Shown here in pieces: positions 21,905 to 32,279 of a stretch of 64,000 nucleotides of DNA. Each line of letters opens with the position of its first letter. Position 1 is the first letter of the stretch. The translations under genes were made by a program, and so were the position numbers. Source of the DNA: Atopomonas hussainii (GTDB lineage: Bacteria; Pseudomonadota; Gammaproteobacteria; Pseudomonadales; Pseudomonadaceae); assembly GCF_900109735.1 (NCBI RefSeq), contig NZ_FOAS01000008.1, positions 62,001 through 126,000 of the forward strand. The letters run 5' to 3'. Under the pieces are notes generated by a model. It was given only the letters and a program-made list of their open reading frames with translations, was not told the DNA's origin and made no database searches.

Positions 21905-23029
21905 TCACGCTTTGCAGGTCAGACTGCTGGCCGCAATGCAGCGTTGGCGCCCCTGTTGTTTGGCTTGGTAAAGCGCAAGGTCAGCGCGTAAAAGCAGCTG
22001 CTCGGCAGCTTCGTTACTTTCGATCTGTGCCACGCCGGCAGAAAAGCTCAGCTCTAGCGTGTTGGGCTCAATGCTTAGCGCGCCTTGTTGCAGCGCTTCG
22101 AGTAGTCGGTTGGCGCATTGCAGGGCTTGTTCCTCGGTGGTTTTGGGCAGCAATAAAACAAATTCCTCGCCACCAAAACGCGCCAGTGAAGAGAGATTGC
22201 TGGCGCTGTCAGACTCGCGCAGGTGGCGTTTCACAAAGGCAGCAAACTGTTTGAGCACATCGTCACCGACCAAGTGACCGTGCTGATCATTGATTTGCTT
22301 GAAGTGGTCCAAGTCGAGCATGACGACGGAAAACACTTGGTTGTGCAGGGCGAACTTTTGCTGCAGCACGTTGAGCTGCTCATCAAGATGACGGCGGTTG
22401 AAGGTGTGCGTCAGCTCGTCGAGTTGGCTCTGCTGGCGAATGCGTTGATTGCTTTGCTCCAGCTCGCGCTGACTGCGGCGTAAGGCGCGCCGTACCGCCG
22501 ACAAGCGACTGCCAATAATGCTGATCGCGGTTAAGAGGGCGGCAAATAGCACTAAACGGTACAGCTCTAGGCGAAGGTCAGCGTTGCCATACAGATAGCT
22601 ACTGACGCCCACTGCGGCGGCGTTGATGGCAAAGGCGAACAGGCTCACCCGCGCGTATTGCCAGTGATTGAAGTAATAGGCGCCGAAAAACAAAAAAGGC
22701 AAAAACACCGCGAGCACTTCGCCGCGCAGCGTGGGTAAGAAGAAATAGAACTGACTAGACCACAGAATGCCGAGCAGGATTTGCAGTTCGGTCAGGCCGG
22801 GATCGCTGAAGCGCAGGTTCTTCTGACTCAGAAGCAAGTACAGGCAAAGGCCGCAGCATGCAATAAGGCTGATGGCTAGCTGCCAAGTAACCCATGCGGG
22901 TGTATTGATGACGCCTAACCACTGCCCGAAGAGGTACAGCAGTAAGCCGATGAGTTGGGTGCAAAAGCCAGTTGCCCAGCGTTGCAGACGCAGTCGCTGT
23001 GCGCCTTGGCTGGTGTCTTTTTTATGCAT
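21905..23029 (-). CDS. Membrane-bound diguanylate cyclase (GGDEF)
   Basis: 374 residues. Six or so hydrophobic segments occupy residues 15-185, followed by a short coiled coil (RRALRRSQRELEQSNQRIRQQ) and a GGDEF domain with DELTHTFNRRHLDE, MLDLDHFKQINDQHGH, and the active-site motif RFGGEEF. GGEEF is a functional variant, so c-di-GMP synthesis from two GTP is expected. The inhibitory I-site RxxD five residues upstream is absent (SNLSSLARF), so no classical product feedback is predicted. The PilZ-type effector gene at 14393 is a possible receptor. Confidence 0.9.
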   Translation of the reverse strand: MHKKDTSQGAQRLRLQRWATGFCTQLIGLLLYLFGQWLGVINTPAWVTWQLAISLIACCGLCLYLLLSQKNLRFSDPGLTELQILLGILWSSQFYFFLPTLRGEVLAVFLPFLFFGAYYFNHWQYARVSLFAFAINAAAVGVSSYLYGNADLRLELYRLVLFAALLTAISIIGSRLSAVRRALRRSQRELEQSNQRIRQQSQLDELTHTFNRRHLDEQLNVLQQKFALHNQVFSVVMLDLDHFKQINDQHGHLVGDDVLKQFAAFVKRHLRESDSASNLSSLARFGGEEFVLLLPKTTEEQALQCANRLLEALQQGALSIEPNTLELSFSAGVAQIESNEAAEQLLLRADLALYQAKQQGRQRCIAASSLTCKA

Positions 23030-23161
23030 TATTAGTGACAGCTGTGGCGGTAAGCCATCGTAACCATGCAGCAGGTAGGGGAAAAGCGTGCGATTAGTTT
23101 GACGCCAAGCATGCTGACCAATGGTTGGCCGCCCGGCATTGCGCAGGGCGGCCGGTTGCCA

Positions 23162-24445
23162 TCAGATGTTCAGTTTGTCGCGCAGGTCGTAATAGAAGGC
23201 GCCGAGGGCGGTAAACGGCACGCGGAATAAACGACCGCCGGGGAAGGGGAAGTGCGGCAGGCTAGCAAAGGCGTCAAAACGCTCGGCTTGACCACGCAGT
23301 GCTTCGGCTAGCACGCGACCAGCAACGTGGGTATAGGTCACGCCGTGGCCTGAGCAGCCTTGCGAGTAATAGATGTTGTCGCCAATACGGCCCACTTGCG
23401 GTAGGCGCGATAAGGTCAGGAGGAAGTTGCCGGTCCAGGTGTAATCGACTTTCACATCTTTCAGCATGGGGAAGGTTTTGAGCATCTTCGGGCGAATAAT
23501 GCGTTCGATATCTTCCGGGTCGCGGGCGCCATAAACCACGCCGCCGCCGTAGATCATGCGCTTGTCGCTGGTTAGGCGGTAATAGTCGAGCAGGTAGTTG
23601 CAGTCTTCTACGCAGTAATCTTGTGGCAGCAGTTCGGCGGCCAATTCTGGGTCGAGTGGCTCGGTGGTCAGTACTTGGGTGCCGCAGGGCATGGCTTTGG
23701 CGGCAAGCTCCGGCAGCAGATTGCCGAGATAAGCATTGCCGGCCACGACAATAAACTTGCAGCGCACACGGCCTTGTTCGGTATGCACCACTGGGCTGGC
23801 GCCGCGCTCAATGCGAGTGGCCGGGCTTTGTTCGTAAATCACCCCGCCTAGGCTTTCAAAGGCCGCCGCTTCGCCAAGGGCAAGGTTCAGTGGGTGGATA
23901 TGGCCGCCGCTCATGTCCAGCATGCCGCCAACATAGCGCTCGGTTTTCACCACTTTGCGGATGCCTGCGTGGTCGAGCATTTCCAGTTGGGTGTGGCCGT
24001 GTTTTTCCCACAAGGCTTTCTGCGCGCGCAAATGGCCCATCTGTTTTTCATTGAAGGCAGCGAACACGCCGCCGTCTTTTAAGTCGCACTGGATATCGTA
24101 TTTAGCGATGCGCTCACGAATGATGCGGCCGCCTTCAAAGGCCATGTGCGCCATCAGTTCGGCGTTGCGCTTATTGGTTTGCTTTTCGATCGCGTCGATA
24201 TCGCGGCTATAGCTGTTGACGATTTGCCCGCCGTTACGTCCAGAGGCACCCCAGCCCACCTTCGCCGCCTCAAGGATGGCGACCTTAAAGCCGTTCTCGG
24301 CCAAGTGCAGGGCGGTAGATAAGCCCGTGTAGCCAGCACCGATAACGCAGATATCGGTTTCGATCTCGCCTTGCAGGGCGGGGCGGGCAGGGCTTGGGTT
24401 GGCGGAACCGGCGTAATAAGAAGGCGCGTGCGGGGTGTTCGTCAT
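23162..24445 (-). CDS. FAD-dependent oxidoreductase, gamma-glutamylputrescine oxidase type
   Basis: 427-residue DadA/PuuB-family flavoprotein. Dinucleotide motif DICVIGAGYTGLSTALHLAENG at 31-52; LGWGASGRNGGQ-like signature (VGWGASGRNGGQIVNSYS) typical of PuuB, which oxidises gamma-glutamylputrescine to the aldehyde with H2O2 release. C-terminal YYSQGCSGHGVTYTHVAGRVLAEAL is the second FAD-contacting motif. No other putrescine genes are adjacent, so the substrate is inferred from similarity only. Confidence 0.8.
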   Translation of the reverse strand: MTNTPHAPSYYAGSANPSPARPALQGEIETDICVIGAGYTGLSTALHLAENGFKVAILEAAKVGWGASGRNGGQIVNSYSRDIDAIEKQTNKRNAELMAHMAFEGGRIIRERIAKYDIQCDLKDGGVFAAFNEKQMGHLRAQKALWEKHGHTQLEMLDHAGIRKVVKTERYVGGMLDMSGGHIHPLNLALGEAAAFESLGGVIYEQSPATRIERGASPVVHTEQGRVRCKFIVVAGNAYLGNLLPELAAKAMPCGTQVLTTEPLDPELAAELLPQDYCVEDCNYLLDYYRLTSDKRMIYGGGVVYGARDPEDIERIIRPKMLKTFPMLKDVKVDYTWTGNFLLTLSRLPQVGRIGDNIYYSQGCSGHGVTYTHVAGRVLAEALRGQAERFDAFASLPHFPFPGGRLFRVPFTALGAFYYDLRDKLNI

Positions 24446-24718
24446 TTTTTAAGCCTTGTTGATTATTTTAAACATTGGCGCCGATCATAGCGCCGCCAAG
24501 CGGGCAAGCCAAGCCTCTCATGCGTTGTTTTACGGGGCTTGCGGGTTGTGTTGTGTGGGGCTTTCTGAAACCATACGCGGCTTACTTTCCAGTTCCTCGC
24601 TGGTGGGCATGTCAATCGTCAAGTACGACGATCTGCTGTCTGCAGCGCCGCGTACTGGCTAATCCGTAACCCATGTGGCCTTTGGTAGGGGTCACCACTG
24701 AGATGAGGAGGCGCCACC

Positions 24719-26650
24719 ATGCCCGTTATCACTCTTCCCGATGGTAGTCAGCGTAGCTTCGATAGCGCTGTGACTGTATTTGATGTCGCCGCCAATATTG
24801 GCGCAGGTCTGGCCAAAGCGGCGTTGGCCGGCAAGGTCGACGGCCAGTTGGTCGACACTTCTTATGTGATTGAAAACGACGCCCAGCTGGCGATTGTCAC
24901 CGCGCGTGACGAAGACGGCGTTGAAGTGCTGCGTCACAGCTGCGCGCACTTAATGGCCATGGCCGTGCAGGCGTTGTTCCCCGGTGCGCAAGTGACCATC
25001 GGCCCGGTGATCGACAACGGCTTCTATTACGATTTCGACTATGAGCGGCCGTTCACCAGCGAAGACCTCGTCGCGATCGAGAAGAAAATGGCCGAGCTGG
25101 CCAAGCAAGATTTCACCGTGCAGCGCTTCTTAATGACCCGCGATGAGGCCGTCGCGCATTTCGATAAGCTGGGCGAAAAGTACAAGGTCGAGATTATTTC
25201 CTCGATTCCTAGCAACGAACCGCTGTCGTTCTATCAGCAGGGTGAGTTCGTTGACTTGTGTCGTGGCCCGCACGTGCCGTCCACCGGCAAGCTGCAAGCC
25301 TTCAAGTTAATGAAGGTGGCTGGCGCCTACTGGCGTGGCGACAGCAAGAACAAAATGCTCCAGCGCATTTACGGCACTTGCTGGGGCAGCAAGCAGGATC
25401 TGAAAGACTACTTGCATCGTTTGGAAGAAGCCGAGAAGCGCGATCACCGTAAAATCGGCAAGCGTCTTGACTTGTTCCACACTCAAGAAGAAGCGCCAGG
25501 CATGGTGTTCTGGCATGCCAACGGCTGGACGCTGTATCAGGCGCTGGAGCAGTACATGCGCCAAGTGCAGCGCAAGCACGGCTATCAAGAGATCAAAACC
25601 CCGCAAGTGGTTGACCGCTTGCTGTGGGAGAAGTCCGGCCACTGGGCCAACTACTCGGACATGATGTTTACCACCGAGTCAGAAAGCCGCGACTACGCCA
25701 TCAAGCCGATGAACTGCCCCTGCCATATTCAGGTGTTCAATCAAGGCTTAAAGAGCTACCGCGATCTGCCGCTGCGTTTGGCCGAGTTCGGTGCCTGTCA
25801 CCGTAATGAGCCTTCTGGTTCGCTGCACGGCATCATGCGCGTGCGCGGCTTTACTCAGGACGATGCGCACATCTTCTGTACCGAAGAGCAAATGCAGTCT
25901 GAGGCGGCTGACTTTATCCGTCTGACCTTGGCGGTGTACGAAGACTTTGGCTTCGAGCAGATCCAGCTCAAACTCTCGACTCGCCCTGAAAAGCGTGTGG
26001 GTACTGACGATTTGTGGGATCGCGCCGAGCAAGCCTTGCAGGCTGCGCTGGATGCCGCCGGCCTGCCGTGGGATCTGCAGCCGGGCGAAGGTGCGTTCTA
26101 CGGGCCAAAAATCGAATTCTCGCTAAAAGACTGCCTCGGCCGCGTTTGGCAGTGCGGTACCTTGCAGCTCGACTTCAACTTGCCGGTGCGCTTGGGTGCT
26201 GAATATGTGGCCGAAGACAACAGTCGCAAACACCCGGTGATGCTGCACCGCGCCATTCTGGGTTCCTTCGAGCGCTTTATCGGTATTCTGATCGAGCATT
26301 ACGAAGGTGCCTTCCCGGCATGGCTGGCGCCGCTGCAAGCGGTGGTGCTGAATATTACCGATAATCAGGCCGCTTTTGCTAAAGAAGTGGCTGCGGCGCT
26401 AGAAGACGCGGGCTTCCGTGCAAAAGCCGACTTGAGAAACGAGAAGATCGGCTTTAAAATCCGCGAGCATACTTTGCTCAAGGTTCCGTTCCAGCTGGTA
26501 ATCGGCGATCGGGAAGTTGAGTCACAAACAGTTGCCGTGCGCACACGAGAGGGTCTGGATCTGGGTTCGATGACAATCGCTGAATTCCGTGATCACCTAG
26601 CCAACGTCGTGGCTCAGCGCGGTCGCAAACAGACGGAAGGGACCCATTAA
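24719..26650 (+). CDS. thrS: Threonyl-tRNA synthetase
   Basis: 643-residue class II synthetase. Domains in order: TGS (1-61, [15 protein letters not shown]), the editing domain with its [10 protein letters not shown] motif, the class II catalytic core (NCPCHIQVF zinc/active-site segment, FRNEPSG-type motif 2 read as [23 protein letters not shown]), and the C-terminal anticodon-binding domain. GAGGAGG lies just upstream of the ATG. First gene of thrS-infC-rpmI-rplT-pheS-pheT-ihfA. Confidence 0.97.
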   Translation: MPVITLPDGSQRSFDSAVTVFDVAANIGAGLAKAALAGKVDGQLVDTSYVIENDAQLAIVTARDEDGVEVLRHSCAHLMAMAVQALFPGAQVTIGPVIDNGFYYDFDYERPFTSEDLVAIEKKMAELAKQDFTVQRFLMTRDEAVAHFDKLGEKYKVEIISSIPSNEPLSFYQQGEFVDLCRGPHVPSTGKLQAFKLMKVAGAYWRGDSKNKMLQRIYGTCWGSKQDLKDYLHRLEEAEKRDHRKIGKRLDLFHTQEEAPGMVFWHANGWTLYQALEQYMRQVQRKHGYQEIKTPQVVDRLLWEKSGHWANYSDMMFTTESESRDYAIKPMNCPCHIQVFNQGLKSYRDLPLRLAEFGACHRNEPSGSLHGIMRVRGFTQDDAHIFCTEEQMQSEAADFIRLTLAVYEDFGFEQIQLKLSTRPEKRVGTDDLWDRAEQALQAALDAAGLPWDLQPGEGAFYGPKIEFSLKDCLGRVWQCGTLQLDFNLPVRLGAEYVAEDNSRKHPVMLHRAILGSFERFIGILIEHYEGAFPAWLAPLQAVVLNITDNQAAFAKEVAAALEDAGFRAKADLRNEKIGFKIREHTLLKVPFQLVIGDREVESQTVAVRTREGLDLGSMTIAEFRDHLANVVAQRGRKQTEGTH

Positions 26651-26656
26651 GGCCAT

Positions 26657-27190
26657 ATGAGACAAGACAGAAAAGCCCCGCAACGCGCACCTATCAACGA
26701 AAATATCACGGCCCGCGAAGTACGCCTGATCGGTGCTGATGGTAATCAGATCGGTGTGGTTTCCATTCGTGAAGCCCTTGCCAAAGCGGAAGAGGCCGGT
26801 CTTGATCTGGTCGAGATCTCTGCTGACGCGCTCCCGCCTGTATGTCGCATCATGGACTACGGCAAGCATCAGTTTGAAAAGAAGAAACAAGCCGCTATTG
26901 CGAAGAAAAATCAGCATCAGCAGCAGATTAAAGAAATTAAGTTTCGTCCAGGGACGGAAGAAGGGGACTATCAGGTCAAGCTACGCAACCTGACTCGTTT
27001 CCTTGAAGATGGGGACAAGGCCAAGGTATCGCTACGATTCCGCGGTCGTGAGATGGCCCACCAGGAGCTGGGTATGGAGCTGCTCAAGCGGGTTGAAAAA
27101 GACCTCGCTGAGATCGGCACCGTCGAACAGCATCCTAAGATGGAAGGACGCCAGTTAATGATGGTCATCGCCCCCAAAAAGAAGAAGTAA
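26657..27190 (+). CDS. infC: Translation initiation factor IF-3
   Basis: 177 residues: N-terminal domain ([24 protein letters not shown]), linker rich in K/Q, and C-terminal ribosome-binding domain ([38 protein letters not shown]). IF-3 checks start-codon selection on the 30S subunit. Unusually, the frame starts at ATG; an in-frame TAA lies 9 bases upstream, so the rare AUU start used for autoregulation in many relatives is not available. Seven bases after thrS. Confidence 0.96.
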   Translation: MRQDRKAPQRAPINENITAREVRLIGADGNQIGVVSIREALAKAEEAGLDLVEISADALPPVCRIMDYGKHQFEKKKQAAIAKKNQHQQQIKEIKFRPGTEEGDYQVKLRNLTRFLEDGDKAKVSLRFRGREMAHQELGMELLKRVEKDLAEIGTVEQHPKMEGRQLMMVIAPKKKK

Positions 27191-27250
27191 TACCCAGGGC
27201 ACTGCCAGGCCTTGCTATTACAGTGTTTTACCCAATGCGGAGTTACGAAC

Positions 27251-27445
27251 ATGGCAAAGATGAAAACCAAAAGTGGCGCAGCCAAGCGCTTTAAGAAGAC
27301 TGCCAATGGCTTCAAGCACAAGCACGCCTTCAAGAGCCACATCCTGACCAAAATGACTACTAAGCGTAAGCGTCAGCTGCGTGGTACCAATCTGGTACAC
27401 CCATCTGATGTACAAAAAGTAGAGCGCATGCTGCGCGTTCGTTAA
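27251..27445 (+). CDS. rpmI: 50S ribosomal protein L35
   Basis: 64-residue basic protein ([20 protein letters not shown]) with the L35 signature. The ATG at 27251 was chosen by homology and its upstream GGAG; the longer open frame is spurious. Between infC and rplT, the usual order. Confidence 0.97.
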   Translation: MAKMKTKSGAAKRFKKTANGFKHKHAFKSHILTKMTTKRKRQLRGTNLVHPSDVQKVERMLRVR

Positions 27446-27473
27446 TCGGTCAAGATTTTAGAGGAAATTACTC

Positions 27474-27830
27474 ATGGCTCGTGTTAAGCGTGGCGTTATC
27501 GCTCGTGCTCGTCACAAGAAAATTCTCAAGCTTGCAAAAGGTTACTACGGTGCGCGTTCGCGTGTATTCCGCGTAGCCAAGCAGGCGGTTATCAAAGCAG
27601 GCCAGTACGCCTACCGTGACCGTCGTCAGCGCAAGCGTCAGTTCCGCGCCCTGTGGATCGCTCGTATCAACGCTGGTGCTCGTCAGAACGGTCTGTCCTA
27701 CAGCCGCCTGATCGCTGGCCTGAAAAAAGCGTCCATCGAGATCGACCGTAAGGTTCTGGCCGATCTGGCGGTGAACGAGAAAGCGGCGTTTGCTGCGATT
27801 GTCGAAAAAGCAAAGGCTTCTCTGGCCTAA
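27474..27830 (+). CDS. rplT: 50S ribosomal protein L20
   Basis: 118-residue L20 ([20 protein letters not shown]), which binds 23S rRNA early in 50S assembly and in many bacteria represses the rpmI-rplT mRNA. GAGGAAA precedes the start. Followed by a terminator/attenuator-like hairpin ahead of pheS. Confidence 0.97.
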   Translation: MARVKRGVIARARHKKILKLAKGYYGARSRVFRVAKQAVIKAGQYAYRDRRQRKRQFRALWIARINAGARQNGLSYSRLIAGLKKASIEIDRKVLADLAVNEKAAFAAIVEKAKASLA

Positions 27831-28940
<1,110 letters not shown>

Positions 28941-28973
28941 CCGTGCACCCACTTTGCGATTTAGGAGAACAAG

Positions 28974-31349
28974 ATGAAATTCAGTGAAAAGTGGCTGCGC
29001 ACGCTGGTAAACCCGCAAGCGAGCCGAGACGAGTTGGTCGCGCGACTGTCGATGACCGGCCTGGAAGTCGATAGCGTCACCGCCGCCGCTGGGCAGTTCA
29101 GTGGTGTGGTGGTGGGCGAAATCCTCAGCGCCGAACAACACCCGGATGCCGATAAGCTGCGCGTTTGTCGTGTCAGTAACGGCAGTGAAGAGTTCCAAGT
29201 GGTGTGCGGTGCGCCGAATGCGCGTGCCGGCATCAAGGTGCCGTTCGCTATGGTCGGCGCCGAGCTGCCGGGCGACTTCAAAATTAAAAAGGCCAAGCTG
29301 CGCGGCGTCGAGTCGTTCGGCATGTTGTGCGCCGAAGCGGAACTGCAAATCAGTGAAGCCAATGACGGCCTGATGGAGTTACCGCTGGATGCGCCAGCTG
29401 GCCAGTGCCTGCGCGAGTATCTGAACCTCGACGATGCCATCATCGAGGTGGACTTGACCCCTAACCGCGGTGACTGCCTGTCAATGACTGGCTTGGCGCG
29501 CGAAGTGGGTGCCAACTACGGTGCGCCCGTCACGCCGGTGGCGATCACGCCGGTCGCGCCGCAGCATGATGATGTGCGCCCTGTAGAGCTGTTGGCGCCG
29601 CACGCTTGCCCGCGTTATGTCGGTCGCGTGATCCGTCAGGTGGATCTGAGCAAGCCAACGCCGCTATGGATGGTCGAGCGTTTGCGGCGTGCCGATATCC
29701 GCTCCATCGATGCCGCTGTGGATGTCACCAACTACGTGATGATCGAGCTGGGCCAGCCGATGCACGCTTTCGACCTCAAACAAGTGCATGGCGGTATTCG
29801 TGTGCGCATGGCGGAAGAGGGCGAGAAGCTGGTATTGCTCGATGGCCAAGAAATCACCCTGCGTAGCGATACGCTGGTCATCGCCGATCACGAGCGCGCC
29901 TTGGCGATTGCAGGTGTGATGGGCGGCGAGCACAGTGGCGTTGCCGAAGGCACGGTCGATTTGTTCCTCGAAAGCGCCTTTTTCGATCCGATTGCCATCG
30001 CCGGTAAGGCACGCTCCTACGGCTTGCATACCGACTCTTCGCACCGCTTCGAGCGTGGCGTGGATTGGCAGCTGCAACGTGCCGCCATCGAGCGTGCCAC
30101 TGAGCTCTTACTGTCGATCGTTGGTGGCCAAGCTGGCCCGTTGATTGAGGCTGTCGATACCGCGCATCTACCTAAGCCAGTCAGCATTCTGCTGCGCCCG
30201 CAGCGTATTAGTCAGATGCTCGGCCTGCAGATGGAGACGGCGCAGATCGAAGGCTACCTGCAAGGTCTGGGGCTGACGATTGAAGCGGTTGCCGAGGGTT
30301 GGCAGGTGCAAGTGCCGTCGCACCGCTTTGATTTGAGCTTGGAAATTGACCTGATTGAAGAGCTGGGTCGCCTGTATGGCTACAACCGTTTGCCAGTGAA
30401 TTACCCGCAAGCGCGACTGGCCCCGCAAGCCAAAGCCGAAGCGCGTGCCGAGCTGCCGCAGCTGCGTCGTTTACTGGTGGCGCGTGGCTACCAAGAGGCC
30501 ATCACCTACAGCTTTATCGACCCGAAATGGTTTGCTGCATTTCATCCCGATCAGCAGCCATTAACCTTGGCTAACCCGATTTCTGCGGATATGTCGGCCA
30601 TGCGTGCTTCGCTGTGGCCGGGCTTGGTTAAAGCGTTGCAGCACAACCTGAACCGCCAGCAAAACCGTGTGCGCCTGTTTGAAAGTGGCCTGCGCTTTGT
30701 CGGTCAGCTGCCGGCGCTGCAGCAAGAGCCGATGCTGGCTGGCGTGATCTGCGGTCCGCGCTTGCCTGAGTCTTGGGCGCATGGTCGCGAAGCTGTTGAC
30801 TTCTTTGATGTGAAGGCCGACGTTGAAGCCTTGCTGGCGCAAGCCGGCGCGCAGGCTGAGTTCACCTTTGTTTCTTGCGAGCACAGTGCGTTGCATCCGG
30901 GCCAGTGTGCGCGTATCGAGCGTGATGGTGAAGAGGTCGGTTATATCGGCAAGCTGCATCCGTCGCTGGCAAAAACGCTGGATGTGGATGTGCCGGTCTA
31001 TCTGTTTGAGTTGCGCTTAGGCGCCATGGCCGCCGGTAAACTGCCAGCCTTTGCTGAACTGTCGCGCTTCCCAGAAGTGCGTCGCGATTTAGCCTTGGTG
31101 GTTAAGCAAAGTGTTGCGGCTGAATCGGTGCTCAGTACGATTCGTGAGCAGGCGGGTGAATACCTGACAGACCTCAGGTTGTTTGACGTCTATCACGGTA
31201 AGGGTATTGATCCAGAAGGAAAAAGCTTGGCCATCGGCTTGACCTGGCAGCATCCATCGCGCACTCTTAATGACGATGAGGTGAGTGAGATAACTCAAAC
31301 AATCCTTGCCTCGCTGGAAGAAAGGTATCAAGCCACGTTAAGGAAGTAG
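28974..31349 (+). CDS. pheT: Phenylalanyl-tRNA synthetase beta subunit
   Basis: 791 residues, the usual length. tRNA-binding (EMAP-like) domain around 39-150, B3/B4 editing module, B5 domain, and C-terminal ferredoxin-fold anticodon-binding domain (LSRFPEVRRDLALVV). Forms an (alpha-beta)2 tetramer with PheS. TTAGGAG precedes the ATG. Confidence 0.97.
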   Translation: MKFSEKWLRTLVNPQASRDELVARLSMTGLEVDSVTAAAGQFSGVVVGEILSAEQHPDADKLRVCRVSNGSEEFQVVCGAPNARAGIKVPFAMVGAELPGDFKIKKAKLRGVESFGMLCAEAELQISEANDGLMELPLDAPAGQCLREYLNLDDAIIEVDLTPNRGDCLSMTGLAREVGANYGAPVTPVAITPVAPQHDDVRPVELLAPHACPRYVGRVIRQVDLSKPTPLWMVERLRRADIRSIDAAVDVTNYVMIELGQPMHAFDLKQVHGGIRVRMAEEGEKLVLLDGQEITLRSDTLVIADHERALAIAGVMGGEHSGVAEGTVDLFLESAFFDPIAIAGKARSYGLHTDSSHRFERGVDWQLQRAAIERATELLLSIVGGQAGPLIEAVDTAHLPKPVSILLRPQRISQMLGLQMETAQIEGYLQGLGLTIEAVAEGWQVQVPSHRFDLSLEIDLIEELGRLYGYNRLPVNYPQARLAPQAKAEARAELPQLRRLLVARGYQEAITYSFIDPKWFAAFHPDQQPLTLANPISADMSAMRASLWPGLVKALQHNLNRQQNRVRLFESGLRFVGQLPALQQEPMLAGVICGPRLPESWAHGREAVDFFDVKADVEALLAQAGAQAEFTFVSCEHSALHPGQCARIERDGEEVGYIGKLHPSLAKTLDVDVPVYLFELRLGAMAAGKLPAFAELSRFPEVRRDLALVVKQSVAAESVLSTIREQAGEYLTDLRLFDVYHGKGIDPEGKSLAIGLTWQHPSRTLNDDEVSEITQTILASLEERYQATLRK

Positions 31350-31352
31350 CCT

Positions 31353-31655
31353 ATGGGGGCTCTGACGAAAGCCGAAATGGCAGAACGTCTGTTCGAAGAA
31401 CTCGGTCTGAACAAGCGCGAAGCGAAAGAGCTGGTCGAAATGTTCTTCGAAGAAATTCGTCACGCGTTAGAAGATAACGAGCAGGTCAAATTGTCGGGCT
31501 TCGGCAATTTCGACCTGCGCGACAAACGTCAGCGCCCCGGGCGCAACCCCAAAACCGGGGAGGAAATCCCAATCAGCGCACGTCGTGTGGTGACCTTCCG
31601 TCCCGGTCAAAAACTCAAGGCTCGAGTCGAAGCGTATGCTGGAACCAAGTCATAA
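31353..31655 (+). CDS. ihfA: Integration host factor alpha subunit
   Basis: 100-residue HU/IHF-family DNA-bending protein: [20 protein letters not shown] at the start, the beta-arm tip [20 protein letters not shown] with the intercalating proline. Starts 3 bases after pheT stop and overlaps the merR-type gene by 20 bases. IHF commonly assists tyrosine-integrase recombination, which is of note beside a tRNA-Pro integration site. Confidence 0.96.
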   Translation: MGALTKAEMAERLFEELGLNKREAKELVEMFFEEIRHALEDNEQVKLSGFGNFDLRDKRQRPGRNPKTGEEIPISARRVVTFRPGQKLKARVEAYAGTKS

Positions 31656-31992
31656 CGACGAACTGCCGGCGATCCCTGGTAAACGCTACTTCACCATCGG
31701 TGAGGTCAGCGAGCTGTGCGCCGTTAAGCCGCATGTGCTGCGTTACTGGGAGCAAGAGTTTCCCCAGTTAAACCCGGTTAAACGCCGTGGCAACCGTCGT
31801 TACTATCAGCGCCAAGATGTGCTGATGATCCGCCAGATCCGTGCGCTGCTGTATGAGCAGGGTTTCACCATCGGCGGTGCCCGCCAGCGTTTGTCGGGTG
31901 ACGAGGCTAAAGAAGACAGCACCCAGTACCGTTTACTGATCAAACAAATGATCAGCGAACTGGAAGAGCTTCTGGTCGTTCTACGCAAATAA
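31636..31992 (+). CDS. MerR-family transcriptional regulator
   Basis: 118 residues: a MerR winged helix ([26 protein letters not shown] ... [23 protein letters not shown]) followed by a short coiled-coil dimerisation helix. No metal-binding cysteine cluster at the C-terminus, so not a classical metal sensor. This gene follows ihfA in Pseudomonas and related genomes; its target is unknown. Confidence 0.9.
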   Translation: MLEPSHNDELPAIPGKRYFTIGEVSELCAVKPHVLRYWEQEFPQLNPVKRRGNRRYYQRQDVLMIRQIRALLYEQGFTIGGARQRLSGDEAKEDSTQYRLLIKQMISELEELLVVLRK

Positions 31993-32009
31993 CTTTTTTG
32001 CAAAAACTA

Positions 32010-32037
32010 TTCACTTATCAGTGGGTTAGTGTATAGT
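32010..32037 (+). promoter_or_regulatory. Candidate promoter of tRNA-Pro
   Basis: TTCACT (32010-32015) and TATAGT (32032-32037) are 16 bp apart, about 35 bp upstream of the tRNA 5' end. Confidence 0.45.
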
Positions 32038-32070
32038 TCAACCCGCTTTCGGCGACTGCCGATAGCATCG

Positions 32071-32148
<78 letters not shown>

Positions 32149-32159
32149 AATAACTCTAG

Positions 32160-32195
32160 AAAATCCAGTCACTTAGCTGTGGCTGGATTTTTTTA
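32160..32195 (+). terminator. Terminator of tRNA-Pro
   Basis: AAAATCCAGTCAC and GTGGCTGGATTTT form a 13-bp stem (one G-T) with a 6-base loop, followed by TTT. Confidence 0.85.
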
Positions 32196-32222
32196 TGCTT
32201 GATGGCTTTCTGTCTCGATCGA

Positions 32223-32246
32223 TTTTTGTGCCACTTTTTGTGCCAC
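32223..32246. repeat. Tandem 12-bp repeat TTTTTGTGCCAC x2
   Basis: Two perfect head-to-tail copies (32223-32234 and 32235-32246), 75 bp from the tRNA 3' end. The spacing to the putative attachment site fits integrase arm-type or accessory-factor sites, but that role is inferred. Confidence 0.6.
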
Positions 32247-32279
32247 TGGGTTTTCGAGGCGCCAGATGGCTCATCTGAA

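Noticed and set aside
31636-31992. CueR/MerR metal sensor
   Set aside because: The MerR DNA-binding part is clear, but the C-terminal cysteine motif needed for metal sensing is missing.
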